A stretch of 64,000 nucleotides of DNA, taken from the NCBI GenBank assembly GCA_012184525.1, contig WOFQ01000086.1, forward strand, positions 1-64,000, written 5' to 3'. Position 1 is the stretch's first letter; every line of letters begins with the position of its first letter. The notes below the pieces were generated by a model. It did no database searches. It was not told the DNA's origin and saw only the letters and a program-made list of their open reading frames with translations. This DNA is from Xenoacremonium recifei. Taxonomy: Eukaryota; Ascomycota; Sordariomycetes; Hypocreales; Nectriaceae. This document shows, piece by piece, positions 32,163 to 43,547 of the stretch. The translations under genes were made by a program, and so were the position numbers.

Positions 32163-33626
32163 ATGAAGATCAACTCGACATCTCAGTCTCTAAGCCTAGT
32201 GCTTCGCACTCTTGACGGCGTCATTAAACCAGAACTACAAACATCTCATACCCAGGATGCCTTGGATCATATCAGAATTACTCTCATAGATCTCCTGAAG
32301 CGTCTCGGACCCACCAAGAAAGCCCTCCATGATTGCGTACGACACGGAGAGGAGCTTCACAATGAAATCCTTAACCTGCTGGATGAGAAAACATCGACCG
32401 AGGCGTCACCCATTACCACCGAGTCGTTTGATTCACTTGTCATACATCACGAGGAGTTGACCAGCCGCCTCACTGATTTATGCCGCAAGTTGGTCCTGGG
32501 CCAAAAAGGAAATAAAGATGCGTCATTTATTCTGGAGAAGGCCGCATATTGGGAACTGTCTTATTACAAATCATTGCGAGACTGCATGACGGACAATATT
32601 GAAACGAATCAGGACAAACTAGAGGGCGAACAGCTTTCGCGGGACGCTTTCGAAAATTTTCTCATCTCCCAGCGAGGCCCTATCAAGCTAGAACAGTTTG
32701 AGGGTCTGCCTGGAGGATTTGGGAAGCAAACTTATATGTGTACCCTCATCGAGTCCAACGGGTCCAACCAGAATTTGGTGATCCGGAAGGAGAGCGTCCA
32801 CCCAATTCAACAACACTCATCATTTCGCCTGGAGCAAGAATTCTCTTTGGTTTCAGCACTGCATAAGACAGGATTTGTTTGTCCAGAACCCCTCGAACTC
32901 TGTCTTGAGTTTCCTGGCGTGGCACAGCCATTCTACACTATGCCTCGCATCGATGGGGTTATGCCAGGAAGATGGCTGGATGGACACCAAGAGCAGCTTA
33001 CAGAAGAAATTTTCCTTCATGCATCGGAGCTGCTTGCTCAGCTGCATTCTCTTCCTCTTGAAGCATTTACCGACCATCTGAACAAGTACGATAGCCCCAA
33101 TGCTCTGGAAGAGAATATAGAGGAGCGATACAGGCGGAATCTGCAAGGTTGGAAAGAATATGCGCAGAAGGTTGAGCATCCGCCGTCGCCCTTGTTGATT
33201 TGGATGTTAGACTGGCTTGACCGCAATATCCCAAAAGACAAGAGACGACCTGTTTTAACGCATGGAGACTACAATATTCATAACATGCTGGCTCAGGGAA
33301 GCAAGATTGTGGCAGTCCTCGACTGGGAGTGTGCTGACTTCGGCGCCCCAGAGCAAGATATGGCCTATATTAAGCCTCACGTTGAGGCCCATATGGACTG
33401 GGATAGATTTGTTGCGCACTACCGCCTCCACGGCGGTAAGGAGTTGAATGATGACACTATGGCCTTCTATGGAGTATGGTCGATTATGCGAGCTTTTTTG
33501 GGAGGACTCAAGGGTGCTATGAACTTGCAGGAAGGGCTTACACATGACTTGAGATATATTCAGATTGAGCAAGGATTTCATAATGGGCTAATGAGCCTTG
33601 CTCTCGCACATGCTTCTAATCTCTAA
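32163..33626 (+). CDS. APH/choline-kinase-like phosphotransferase
   Basis: Single exon, 487 residues. The N-terminal 150 residues are helical and align with the start of the fused gene (MKINSTSQSLSLVLRTL against MKLTPTPLSLALCLKAL). Then comes an APH-type kinase fold: GLPGGFGKQTY (nucleotide loop), LVIRKE (ATP-lysine), LTHGDYNIHN with Asp near 369, and AVLDWECADF with the Mg-binding Asp near 387. Related bacterial phosphotransferase-family proteins act on small alcohols; the substrate here is unknown. Divergent from the CrtC-like gene and paralogous to the N-terminal half of the fused gene. No antibiotic-resistance role is implied by the family name. Confidence 0.87.
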   Translation: MKINSTSQSLSLVLRTLDGVIKPELQTSHTQDALDHIRITLIDLLKRLGPTKKALHDCVRHGEELHNEILNLLDEKTSTEASPITTESFDSLVIHHEELTSRLTDLCRKLVLGQKGNKDASFILEKAAYWELSYYKSLRDCMTDNIETNQDKLEGEQLSRDAFENFLISQRGPIKLEQFEGLPGGFGKQTYMCTLIESNGSNQNLVIRKESVHPIQQHSSFRLEQEFSLVSALHKTGFVCPEPLELCLEFPGVAQPFYTMPRIDGVMPGRWLDGHQEQLTEEIFLHASELLAQLHSLPLEAFTDHLNKYDSPNALEENIEERYRRNLQGWKEYAQKVEHPPSPLLIWMLDWLDRNIPKDKRRPVLTHGDYNIHNMLAQGSKIVAVLDWECADFGAPEQDMAYIKPHVEAHMDWDRFVAHYRLHGGKELNDDTMAFYGVWSIMRAFLGGLKGAMNLQEGLTHDLRYIQIEQGFHNGLMSLALAHASNL

Positions 33627-33702
33627 GCAAAGGACTAATATACAAGATTTCAGGGGGCTACTATCGAAACCAAGCTAAGTAGCCTAAGTTCTATATTCAT
33701 TC

Positions 33703-33990
33703 TTACATACGAAGTTCCAGATAATCAGGCTCGACCTTCCGTAGATGTTCTCTTGCCATGGCATTCTGTAACTGTCGGCCCACCCATATTGTAGCATGGA
33801 AAGTATCCTCAACCTGAGGTATAGGGTAGGCCGGCTCATAGTGCAACGAAAAGAAAGGGTTGATTTTAGTGGGGTATGGGCTGGGTCGCAGGTGCTATCT
33901 AATAGCATTAATCCCCAACAGGTGAAGGATGGGTGGCCGAGGAGATATTTCGAGGACGGCATCAGAGCGGCTAGGTGTCACACACAAGAG
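33703..33990 (-). pseudogene. Relic of a gene 3' end
   Basis: A minus-strand frame ending in TAA at 33703-33705 encodes about 64 protein-like residues (with PIPQVEDTFHATIWVGRQLQ and a KVEPDYLELRM end). It is preceded in the same frame by a TAG at 33895-33897 and about 30 more protein-like codons (SRSDAVLEISPRPPILHLLG). No intron removes the stop, and upstream sequence degrades into AT-rich DNA. I do not recognise the family. Confidence 0.4.
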
Positions 33991-35827
33991 AGGATAAGTT
34001 AACGCAACTAGCGGCTTCAGTCTCTACAGTTCATTTCTTACAGATGTCATGATAGGTTCCGCCTAACAACAGAATCAAGCAATATATATATGGACATACC
34101 TCATAATATTGTAGACCACCATCACCGTTACGTCCTGAATATCACAGGCATATCTGGAGAGAAGTGCTAAGATATATATAGACTAATAGTGTATTATAGT
34201 TTAGTCTAGATAAGCCAGACAGACTAAGTGGACGGTCTGAGGCATTCACACGGACTGTTTGGACTCTTAGGAGGTTAAACTTTGAACTTCGAAGGTAAGA
34301 ATGTATCTATGTTGCATTATTTCTACACCATGTCCCGGTTCCAGCTGCATTGATTAGAGACAATTTAACTATTATAATGAGACGTCGTTTGAGAATTTAG
34401 AGCAGACTGAAGAAGTTGACACTAAAGATAGTAAAACTGGGTGACAGAAAGTGGTGATTGTCGGCTTTCACTCCTCCTAGAATCAATACCGGTCCTCATT
34501 AACAAAGGTCTTAAGACTTTTTGACAAGTGGATTATGACTTCAAGGTCTAGAGATAACGGCATTCCGACAGGTAAGTGAGCTAAGACGACATGTCCGCGA
34601 GAGAATGTCCTTGTCATTCACCTGGTCTCAACCATTATGGCTAACCCGGTGGTCAATTTTATTCCAGTAGATGTAAAGTACTGAGTCACGCCAGATACGT
34701 CGCACTGTCCTGAAGCTCAGTTCCCTGTTGACCCCAAAATTAGGGCGGACTTAAAACAACATCAATGAGGAGATCGCTAGCTCCTAACTCAGTTTCGAAC
34801 AACAACCAAACATAATGTCAATTAATATTTTAGTGGCATTTCTTTTCTAGGTAATAACGTGACTTATCAAGTTAAATTACATCTCTCATAAGAGTTAACT
34901 GAGCTATTAGAATATTCTATTATCCTAGTGACCTTATAAATCTTTAAATAAAAGAATATAACCCCGCACACTAATAAGTATCTCCCGGAAGTTTATAGAT
35001 GCCTCTCCATGGAAACCCCACTATAGAGTCTTTCTATAGAAAGTTTAGTCTATAGGAACTCATAGGATCACTCTATGGAAGGTGCAGAATAATCAACTCC
35101 ATAGAAAGTAGACTATATAGAAGGTTCACTCTATGGAAGTATTTTAATGGAGGATCCGCTCCATGGAAAGTTCGCCTCCAAAACCTCCATATAAAAACTC
35201 TCTATGGAAATCTCCCTATAGAAAGTTGACTCTATGGAAACTTATCTAGAGATAGTTAACTCTATAGAGGTTTCTCTCCAGTATTACTCTATGGAAAGTT
35301 TTAATAGTCTTAGAGCTACTCTATAGATATATCTCTATATAGTCATAGAAACTAGCTTATAGAGTCACTCTTTAGTAACCTGACTATATAAAGCCCTCTT
35401 GAAAAATCACTTTATAAAACCTAAACTTTATAGAACTATCCCTATTAGGTCTTTGAAGCCTCCTTAGAAAACCATCCATAGACTCGCTGTATATATACCT
35501 TACTCTATTACTCTACCAGAGGCTCTAATATAAGATATATATAAAGAGCTCTAATATAGAATATATTTTACTTGATAAAAGATATTATAGTTTCTTATAG
35601 TATATCCTATACTTCATATTAATTAACAGAGTTTTAAAGTAATTAGGTATAGTCTGTATATTATCTTATACCTGTAATTACTTATAATTGCATTACTTGA
35701 ATATAGTCACAACTTGTTATAAGATCAAATAAGAAGTCGGAAGATTTTTAGGTTGACTAATATAGATCTACTTATAATAAAGCTGATAAATCTTGTGGTT
35801 ATAAAGAACGAGATAGCTATTAGGGAA
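33991..35827. other. AT-rich, gene-poor region
   Basis: About 1.8 kb without a credible reading frame. The left part is mixed sequence, the middle is a degenerate repeat tract (listed separately), and the right part (about 35480-35750) is simple AT-rich DNA. It ends at the 3' end of the FAD oxidase gene. Confidence 0.5.
34990..35480. repeat. Degenerate minisatellite with a CTCTATGGAAAGTT-like unit
   Basis: Dozens of imperfect copies of a core close to CTCTATGGAAAGTT or its variants (CTATAGAAAGTT, CCATGGAAAGTT) recur every 15-30 bp. Most differences from a consensus are C/T or G/A changes, which fits point-mutation decay of a once more regular tandem array. No open frame spans it. Confidence 0.7.
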
Positions 35828-37698
35828 CTAAGCGGGCTGCAAACCAACCCAAGTGCCAGGATCCGGGTACGTAGTCCCAATCAATTCCAATTTACCGAAA
35901 AGCAAGTCCTTATCCTTTGTCATGTTGGCCTCGACATGTCTATCCATAGGTGGTGGAATGAGAGAAGGCCCTGTGGGTCGAGGCTCAACTAGGCATGCGC
36001 GGCCACCGATTGCTTGCCTATAATTAGCATTGATGCCAGGGCTGATCCAGAACAACATGTCAGGATCTATATCTTCTTTCAGCTTCGATAATTTTGGATA
36101 GTTCGAGCCCCAAAATGCACTTGTCCAATGCTCTTGTGTCACACTGGCCTAATAGGTCACTGCGTCAGCTAAATTGATCCAGTAGACAGGACTTATGAGA
36201 GCGATACCTCATTAATGTAAGTACCCATGTCGGGAGCAAGCTCTCGCAGCCCATCCACATTAGTCTCGTTGGACTTGAATCCCATAAGAAGAACGACAGC
36301 TCTTCTCCAACCCGGATTAGCAGCCGTATCGGAACCATCTCCAACTCTGCTACCGGGGGAGCACATTAATATGCCGTAGTGACCATGGGTGCCTCGAAGA
36401 GCCCAAGTAATGTTGGAGCTCTGCACATGCTCTGCTGCCAGTAATCTACTGTCGTATTGGACAATTCCTAGGCTTCGGGGTTCGGCTGGCCCATTATGAG
36501 CATTGATTAGAGGACCATAAGTTGTGTCGAAGAATTCTTTGTAGTTGGAAAAATTATAGGGACGGGTCTGGAAAGGGGTCATTCCGGGGAACGACTGCAT
36601 TTTTGAGAGAATAGGGCCCCAGACTGAATTGGCATTCTCAATGCCCGAAAGCTCGCCGGGATGAATAGCGTAGCACCTAACGGTATTTGGCGATACGTAG
36701 AAGTAGCCGGTTATACCAAGCTGCTGTAGCCGCGGAAGCTCCGATAAGAGATACTCCATGGCATCGCTCATTGGTGTCTTTCCTATGGACAGATTGGTCT
36801 CGTTGGAAGTCGAGTTGATGTACCAGTTGAATCCTGTAATAGGAACTGTGGGATATGCCTTCCAAGTTGCCTCGACTACAACTCCAAAGGTCCCACCACC
36901 ACCACCACGGATAGCCCAAAAGATATCGGTATTAGTAACGCTGTTAAGCACCTTGAGCTCTCCATCTGGGGTGACAATCTTGGCTTCAAGCCACTGGTCT
37001 ACACCGAGGCCGTACTGGGAAGTCATTGGTCCATAGCCTCCGTTCTGGCCCCATCCTCCCGCAATTGCAACCGTGCCTGTACGCATCTTGAGTCAAGTTC
37101 CATACGATTGAGTGAAATATGACTTACCGGAAGCGCCACTCATGGTAAATAGCCCTGAAGGAGCTACTGCATAGTTCAGGGCTTGGCCAGCTACTGCAGG
37201 CCCAAATGTAACGGCGGCCTGGACTCCAGGTCTAGGAGTAATGACATTGGGTACTTCGGTATGATTTAATGTCTCTAACCCTTGCGACGTAGGTGTAAAA
37301 GACTCATGAACCTTAACTCCTTTCAGAAGAGACAAGTCAATCATGAGTCCTGATCCAGCACTATTACGACCAAGTTGGTCATGTCCAGTGGTAATGATGG
37401 ACAGCCGAATATTATGCTTCTTCGCGAATAATACAGCAGCTTGAACCTCTTCGTTATTTTCTGCTCGAAGACGATAGTCCGGCAGCGGTCCGTTGGCATC
37501 ACTTCCATTCTCCCGGATTACGCCTGGAAGAGCAGCTTTCCAAATGGCATGGCCAGGCCAGTCACTATCAGTCCTGAGCTTTGTACAGCCCTGAGGTGCA
37601 GTGATAGCGGCTGTAGGTGCCCAGAGCAGTGTTGCGACGGTGCTAGCAGCGCTGAAACGTAGGAGCCGCGCTAATTTCATTCTTGAAAGTGATCTCAA
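35828..37698 (-). CDS. Secreted FAD-linked oxidase (VAO/berberine-bridge-like)
   Basis: Exons 37698-37128, 37076-36208 and 36148-35828 give 586 residues. An ATG at 37680 is an alternative start that puts the hydrophobic signal peptide (about 20 residues ending TAAITA) directly at the N-terminus. The FAD_binding_4 region includes SIITTGHDQLGRNSAGSG, where the His of GHD is the usual site of covalent FAD in isoamyl-alcohol-oxidase-like enzymes, and later AGGWGQNGGYGPMTSQYGLG. The C-terminus contains the berberine-bridge-like end with an SNYPKL element. Several NxS/T sites are consistent with secretion. Substrate unknown; these enzymes oxidise alcohols, sugars or secondary metabolites. A CTCGCT repeat lies in its 5' leader. 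Confidence 0.9.
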
Positions 37699-37771
37699 AA
37701 TAATGGTTGTGTTTGATCGTAGAATCCTATAAATGCTTGAACCTGTTTCTTTTGTACGAGCTTCTTCCAGT

Positions 37772-37793
37772 TCTCGCTCTCGCTCTCGCTCTA
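37772..37793. repeat. Short (CTCGCT)n repeat in 5' leader
   Basis: About three and a half copies of CTCGCT in the region just upstream of the FAD oxidase start. On the transcript strand it is purine-rich (AGCGAG). Probably a small promoter or UTR microsatellite. Confidence 0.7.
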
Positions 37794-38338
37794 TTCGATG
37801 CAGATCTATGGATACTAAAATTAGATTCCTTATGCTCTGTGCCTGGGAGCGGTACCGAATCCGCGTAAATTAAGTCGGCTAACAAAAGTTTGTAATTGAG
37901 GACATGAATTATCATCGACGATCTTAGGCAGAAAGGGAGCAAAGGGCAGATGCACCTTCTTGGAAAATCTTCCCTCTAAAATAAAGTATAACAAACCACA
38001 AGACTTATGCATCGGCAGTTAGTATGAAACAAACCTTCGGCAGTTGATTTTAACTTCGGTAATTGATTTCCCAAGCGGCAAGGTCTAAAATCCGCGAACA
38101 CCACCTATTTCTCGGGATCTGCGGAGAACTCTACCAGCCTTGACCAAGAGGCGGTTTCAGCCAAGAAACGGGCTAAAGAAAAGGGCCGAGTCAATTCAAT
38201 TCTCGCAGCCTTTGACCGTAAAAACTTCTGGCATAGTGGACTTGCATAAATAAGGCTGTACAGTCACATTGAGGGACATGTAGCGAGCTGCCAGCTGTCA
38301 ACCGCAAAAAGGATTCTAAAAAAGAATTTTAAAAAAAA

Positions 38339-38373
<35 letters not shown>

Positions 38374-38962
38374 AATAAAATAATAAATAAAAGGAATTCA
38401 AAATCACAATTAATACGCTTGCTTAGGCTACTACCCCCATAAACACTCAATTGACGGTGACGGCTTTGCCAAGAACTACACGTACACATGGCAGAATGTC
38501 TTGTGACTTTCAGCATCTCACCAGAACCACAAATGTAGACAGGGTGGCGATTTTGGCCTTGGGCTTGTAAAATGTGACCTGAATCTGCTTCAAGAGGTAA
38601 GCCTCGAGTTTTTGGCGAGGGTAATTTCCACAGCTATACCTTTGCACAGACAACATGAGAATTTGTACAGAGTTGCCCTTCAAGAGAGGCCACATGCGGT
38701 GAGTACAAGCAGCATAAGTGAGTTCATCTCACACTTGGTAAATGAACGTATACGAAGCGACTTGAAAAGTGCAGGAACTTGCTGATTGTAGTCAGGACAT
38801 ATCAATTTAATGAAGAACTACCACTAAACCTTCTTCTTCCCTTCTTCCTCCATATTATCAAGTACAACAAAGCTGGCTGTCGAAACTGGATTGAAGTCTC
38901 CCTGGTTGACTCTATGTAGTGCCATCAACTGGTGCAAAGATGAGTCATGAATTACAGATGGC
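37794..38962. other. Intergenic region
   Basis: About 1.2 kb between the FAD oxidase 5' region and the amidase 3' end. Short frames carry no motifs. A tetranucleotide microsatellite is listed separately. Confidence 0.45.
38334..38391. repeat. (AAAT)n tetranucleotide microsatellite
   Basis: About 10 perfect AAAT units followed by imperfect AAAAT and AATA units. Confidence 0.95.
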
Positions 38963-40450
38963 TCAAACAAGCTTAGGAGCTTCTGACAAAGCGATGATAT
39001 CTGGATGCGGCCGCCGCGTTTCAGGATAGTTCGCCAACAAGGACTCCAAGGCCTGCGCAATTTCGAGCAGTCTGTGGTCCCCAAAACGGCGGCCGACGAT
39101 CTGGATGCCAAACGGAGTACCTTGCGGATCGATGCCTGCAGGGAGAGAAACGGCTGGATGACCTACCAACGAGATGCCATAGCAGATACTGTACCACTCA
39201 GCATAGTGGCGAGCAGGGCGGTCATCCAACATCTTGGGGTAGGATTCTTTGTGCGGAAATGGCAGAACATTTACGGCCGGTGTGATTAAAACATCGTAAT
39301 CATCAAAGATGTCTTGGAAAGCCTGGTAAATTCGCGTTTGCTCTGCAAGAGCGAGTGCCATGTCGGCCGAAGTAGCTTGTAGCGAGTCCTCAAGACTATA
39401 GACGAGGTTAGGATCCATCTGGTGGCGCTGTTCATCGTAACGCTTCTTGTGGCCGGCAAGGAAATAGAGACCGCGCATGCCCCAATATGCCATCTCAGCA
39501 TTCTGCATTTTGACGTCGTAGTCTTCGCAGGCCCCAAGCCGGGACGAAAACACCGCGAGCTTTTCGCGAAACGTGGTTCTGACAATCTTGTCGACCGGAG
39601 CAAAACCTAGATCCTCAGAGATGGCCACACGCAGTCCTGAAACATCGACATGCTTCAACGTGGAAAAGGCTAACGGGTCAATCGGGTATGATAACATGTC
39701 CCGATGGTCATAGTCGGCAATGGCGGCTAGGAACAGAGCGACATCCGCGATCGTCCGGCCCATTGGGCCTTGCACACCGTTGGTTGATAGGCCAATAACT
39801 CGCCGTTGGGACGGCACGAGCCCCGGTGTAGGACGGATGCCGGTCACGGCGCAAAAGGCAGCGGGATTGCGTATACTGCACCCAGAGTCGGAGCCATTAG
39901 CTATTGGGGCCATATTTGTTGCAAGAGCGACGCCAGCACCACCAGATGAGCCGCCACACGTACGCATAGTATCAAAAGGGTTGGCAGTTGGACCAAAGAC
40001 ACGATTCACGGTATTAGAACCGACGCCGAATTCGGGCGAGTTCGTCTTTCCCAGAATCACGGCGCCCTGGCGACGCATCCGGGCGACGATAGGGTCGTCG
40101 CTTTCCGGGACATGATCCTTATAGAGTGGTGAGCAGTAGGTTGTTCGGATGCCCTTAGTGTCGTTGAGGTCCTTTATCACTGCAGGCAACCCGTGCAGCA
40201 GGCCAAGCTGCTCACCTCTCTGGACCGCGGCCTCAGCAGCCTTAGCTTGTTGACGAGCTTGGCCATATGCTTTCGTGACGATAGCATTTACCGCTGGATT
40301 AACCGACTCGATTTGCTCAATACAGGACTCGAGCAAATCGACTGGCGACAGCATCCCTTCACCGATAAGGCGACGCGCCACAACGGCACTTAAGTCGCAA
40401 GGCCGAGTCATAGCCTGGTTTAATTTTATGGTTAGCGCAAACTGACCCAT
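38963..40450 (-). CDS. Amidase-signature family hydrolase
   Basis: Single exon, 495 residues from ATG 40450; an ATG at 40411 (MTRPCDLSAV) is an alternative start. The Ser-Ser-Lys triad is visible: Lys near 93 (PAVIKDLND), the cis-Ser in CGGSSGGAG near 168 and the nucleophile Ser near 192 in GSDSGCSIRNPA. The last element usually reads GSDxGGSIR, so the second Gly is Cys here. No signal peptide, so probably cytosolic hydrolysis of an amide or ester. Length is normal for the family. Many fungal members serve nitrogen scavenging, but the substrate cannot be predicted. Confidence 0.9.
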   Translation of the reverse strand: MGQFALTIKLNQAMTRPCDLSAVVARRLIGEGMLSPVDLLESCIEQIESVNPAVNAIVTKAYGQARQQAKAAEAAVQRGEQLGLLHGLPAVIKDLNDTKGIRTTYCSPLYKDHVPESDDPIVARMRRQGAVILGKTNSPEFGVGSNTVNRVFGPTANPFDTMRTCGGSSGGAGVALATNMAPIANGSDSGCSIRNPAAFCAVTGIRPTPGLVPSQRRVIGLSTNGVQGPMGRTIADVALFLAAIADYDHRDMLSYPIDPLAFSTLKHVDVSGLRVAISEDLGFAPVDKIVRTTFREKLAVFSSRLGACEDYDVKMQNAEMAYWGMRGLYFLAGHKKRYDEQRHQMDPNLVYSLEDSLQATSADMALALAEQTRIYQAFQDIFDDYDVLITPAVNVLPFPHKESYPKMLDDRPARHYAEWYSICYGISLVGHPAVSLPAGIDPQGTPFGIQIVGRRFGDHRLLEIAQALESLLANYPETRRPHPDIIALSEAPKLV

Positions 40451-43400
40451 GGACACTAGATCTTGATATACTTGATATAAAGAATCTTAATGTGAGGGTA
40501 ATATCTATTAAGAGGGTTAGTCTCTTCGTCAATTGATGCCATAGTCGCCATCATCATCAAGGAAAAACTGACCTCCGAGATATGATGAATGAAACCCAAG
40601 GGTGTGCGTTAATGTAGACAGAGTCGGAGCGTAAGTCATCTAGATGAGAACCATTGAGTCTACTTTGTCCAAGTCTTATCAAGCCGCAGAGTCTGCCTTT
40701 GCAAGTCGGCGTGAACACCGGTGGCTACCACGAATGACAATGACCCCGCTCCACGACGCGGGCTTCGTCCCGCGTCGGACTTCATGCCGCACATTTCCAT
40801 CCGTCAAATGAAAGCAACGTTGCTTTCTTGTCGGGTTCGGACCGTTTGTCATAAGTTGTCTAGTAGAAATTGAGATTGGATACACAGTGCCATGGTGTCA
40901 AATTGGACGAGCTATTCTCAAGATTGGTCGCGGGTGAAACCAATCGCGGAGAGGTTATAGCTTGTGCAGATGATAGGGTCTCTATACATCCCAGCTTGAC
41001 TATATTCCAGTACTCGTGCCGAACAGTTTATCTTCAAACCTCTACCTTCGGGGTATCTCTTAACATCCTCGCAATACCTCCGGAAGTCAAGAAGAGGCCA
41101 TGGACATCCCAGAAGTTCCCCGGCTATGATAGAGCGGCACAGTATTCGTCGACCGACTTTCTGCCTCCTAGACGGCGTTAATCTCAGGGTGGTTTCGCCG
41201 CAGGGATAGGGCTGAAAGAATCCTACGAAACAGAGGAGAGGTACTGAAAAGCTTGGCAGCAAAGAAGTCGCCAAAGATGGGCAGGTTGAAAGGGACAAGC
41301 TCGAGACGCTCGATGCGCTTCCAAAGCGGGCCAATTTACCGTTACAAGCGGTGGGAATGACGGTACATCATGCTTGGCGTGAGATGGTGCCAGACCGAGA
41401 AAGCCGTGGCGATGAGGGTATAACAGAGCAATCGCTAGGACTTACCAGCGAATATCCACAAGAGGCGGCCTTGTACATCGTCGTCCGAGGGCCATATTCA
41501 TCTTCGCGCATTTTCTGGGACCAGAGGGCAAGCGTGCCCGCGACAAGGCAACTAACACGTCGTGTATTTCGCAAAAGTGACGGGCAGTGAGGCGACGCTC
41601 GCGAGACGAGACGATGACCTGCTGCTTCGCCGATTACCCGCCGTAGGTGTTATATCAGATGGCTCGGTGGTCTGCTCTAGGTGGGCAGCCATGTCAGCGG
41701 GAGGGCCAATGTTGAAGCGCATGATGGTATAAGGATCGTCGTTGGCGTCGCCGTCTTTATCGCCGTTCTTGCAAGGGGTGCTATCGTCAAGGCTACTTGC
41801 GTGGCTGGCGGGCCGCTGTTCTCACGAGGTCGAGTCTTGCTGGGAGCGAGTCTGTCAAGTCCGTCTTTGTCCGCTTCGTGGCATGATGGTGGCGCAATGG
41901 AGGCCGATTCGCGAGTGTTCAATCGCGTCAATGATGAACCGTGCTATTCAGGTTTCAGTTCGCGCGAGAAAGGACGAGGAGGACGGAAGTGTTGGCCACG
42001 TTGTTTGTCTGTTCTCTGTCGATACACACGCTGCGAGACCGATGACTCCAGTAGAAAATTCCATTTTAACGGTAACTCAGTTCAGGGCTTCAATAGTTGC
42101 GAGCTACTAAAAGAGAGGGAGGGAGGACGCGAGGCTAAGAAGAAGGGAATTGAAGGGTAGTCGAAGCATAGTCTGGGAGGATACTCAATGCGAAACGCGC
42201 TCAACACCTCAGGCATCAAGAGCCTGGAGGTCGCTAAAAACATCCGCTATGAGATTCGCCAGGGGCTGGCGACGGGCCAGGGAGTCAAATGTTAGCTCAC
42301 TAAAACTTGATCTACAGTGGCACATATAAGACCCGTTAGTCGCTAAATGTCCGGTTATTTGCGGTGTAAGAAATTCCGGTAAGCAACAAAGAAAAGAAGT
42401 CAAAGGACAAGTTGAACGGAATTCAACATACGAAGAAGAAAAAATTAGGTCTGAGGCATGAAAGCTTCAACACTCTCTTAGAACCCTGATTAAATTCCTC
42501 CCCAACAGGGGCATTCAATCCTAGACGCAGAGGTTTTGCTTCAGACATGCCAACTCAAGGGTATTTCCATAGCATATACTTGCATCTGTTTTCTGGCTTA
42601 TTTTCAGTGCTCTTGCGATCAAATCCTAATCTCATTTCTTCGCGGAGTTTCGGCCGTCATTCAATCAAGGAAGCGATTCATAGAATTGGGAGGTACCGAA
42701 GGCACTCTGCAAATTTATCGGCTTAGCAAAATAGATCTATGCCCATCTTCGCCTAGATTTTACTAAGCAAGACGTCATCTAACCCTGAACGGTTTAAATT
42801 GCCGCCCTAACGCGAAACCCTTAACTCCTTATGGGATTTTAAGCGAGGAAAATACGGCAGAGTGCCTTCGGTGCTTCGTACTCCATACTCCGTACTGGCC
42901 GCTCAATGAGGCGCCCGCTCGTCATGTGTCCTTACTCATCTACGATTACTCATCAACTCCCATTCAGTCATCAAATCCATCATACTTCCTCCAACCTCTC
43001 ATTTCAAAGATTGACTGTGCTTCTATTATGTCTTCATATCTCATTGGCCACCAGCAACGGCTCTTCTGAGTCCTTTGGTTTGTCCCATCCTTGCAATCAA
43101 TCATTTTGTCCGTGTTCATGATCCTTACGGACACCTATCGCCATGCTGATAGGGAACTTATTTTTCTCTACACGAATAGATATGGAACTCTTTTTTATAA
43201 TTCATCTGTATTCTATGCTATTAGTCAATCAGCGAACTTTCATATATGACTGAAGTAAAATACTAATCGAGTTCTCGCCGGCTACCTAGTTCATACTTGT
43301 AGTGATATTGTATGTATAGGGTAGGCGATATACCTTGGTTATCCTGATCTGGTATAGTTTGGCACATTTTTGAGACAAACTCCACGCGCGCAAGTGGATA

Positions 43401-43547
43401 TGATTTATAAGCAACAATCTTCACTTACCGCCACTAACGGCCCGCGGGTATGATGACCTTCACGAGACCAGCCGTATGTTCTTTTGTTAGCTGCATCATC
43501 AACTTGTAGCAGGCAGGATGGTTGGCGAACGGCGTCTGGTACGACCA
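40451..43547. other. Gene-poor region (about 3.1 kb) with a possible degenerate gene
   Basis: Apart from the minus-strand candidate at about 41160-41850 I find no convincing gene. The stretch 40680-42060 is more GC-rich than its flanks. A TACGGAGTA-type motif (ACTCCATACTCCGTACTGG) lies near 42880-42898. Confidence 0.4.
41160..41850 (-). pseudogene. Possible multi-exon gene or relic, function unknown
   Basis: On the minus strand three pieces read like protein and can be joined by introns with plausible borders. The first spans about 41820-41575 (containing DDPYTIMRFNIGPPADM and TPTAGNRRSSRSSSRLAS). The second spans about 41528-41450 (KMREDEYGPRTTMYKAASCG). The third runs from about 41324 to a stop near 41160 (LVPFNLPIFGDFFAAKLF). 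No start exon is evident, upstream pieces need a frame change, and I recognise no family. It may be the remains of a gene or chance. Confidence 0.25.

Noticed and set aside
32163..33626. Aminoglycoside resistance gene
   Set aside because: The APH fold is shared by many small-molecule kinases. The helical N-terminus and CrtC-like neighbour point to metabolism, and no acquired resistance context is present.
34990..35480. CRISPR-like array
   Set aside because: The sequence is eukaryotic, units are irregular in length and spacing, and no constant repeat or unique spacers exist.
41677..42160. Overlapping plus- and minus-strand frames near 41.7-42.2 kb
   Set aside because: None has a family signature. 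Only the pieced-together minus-strand candidate was kept, at low confidence.
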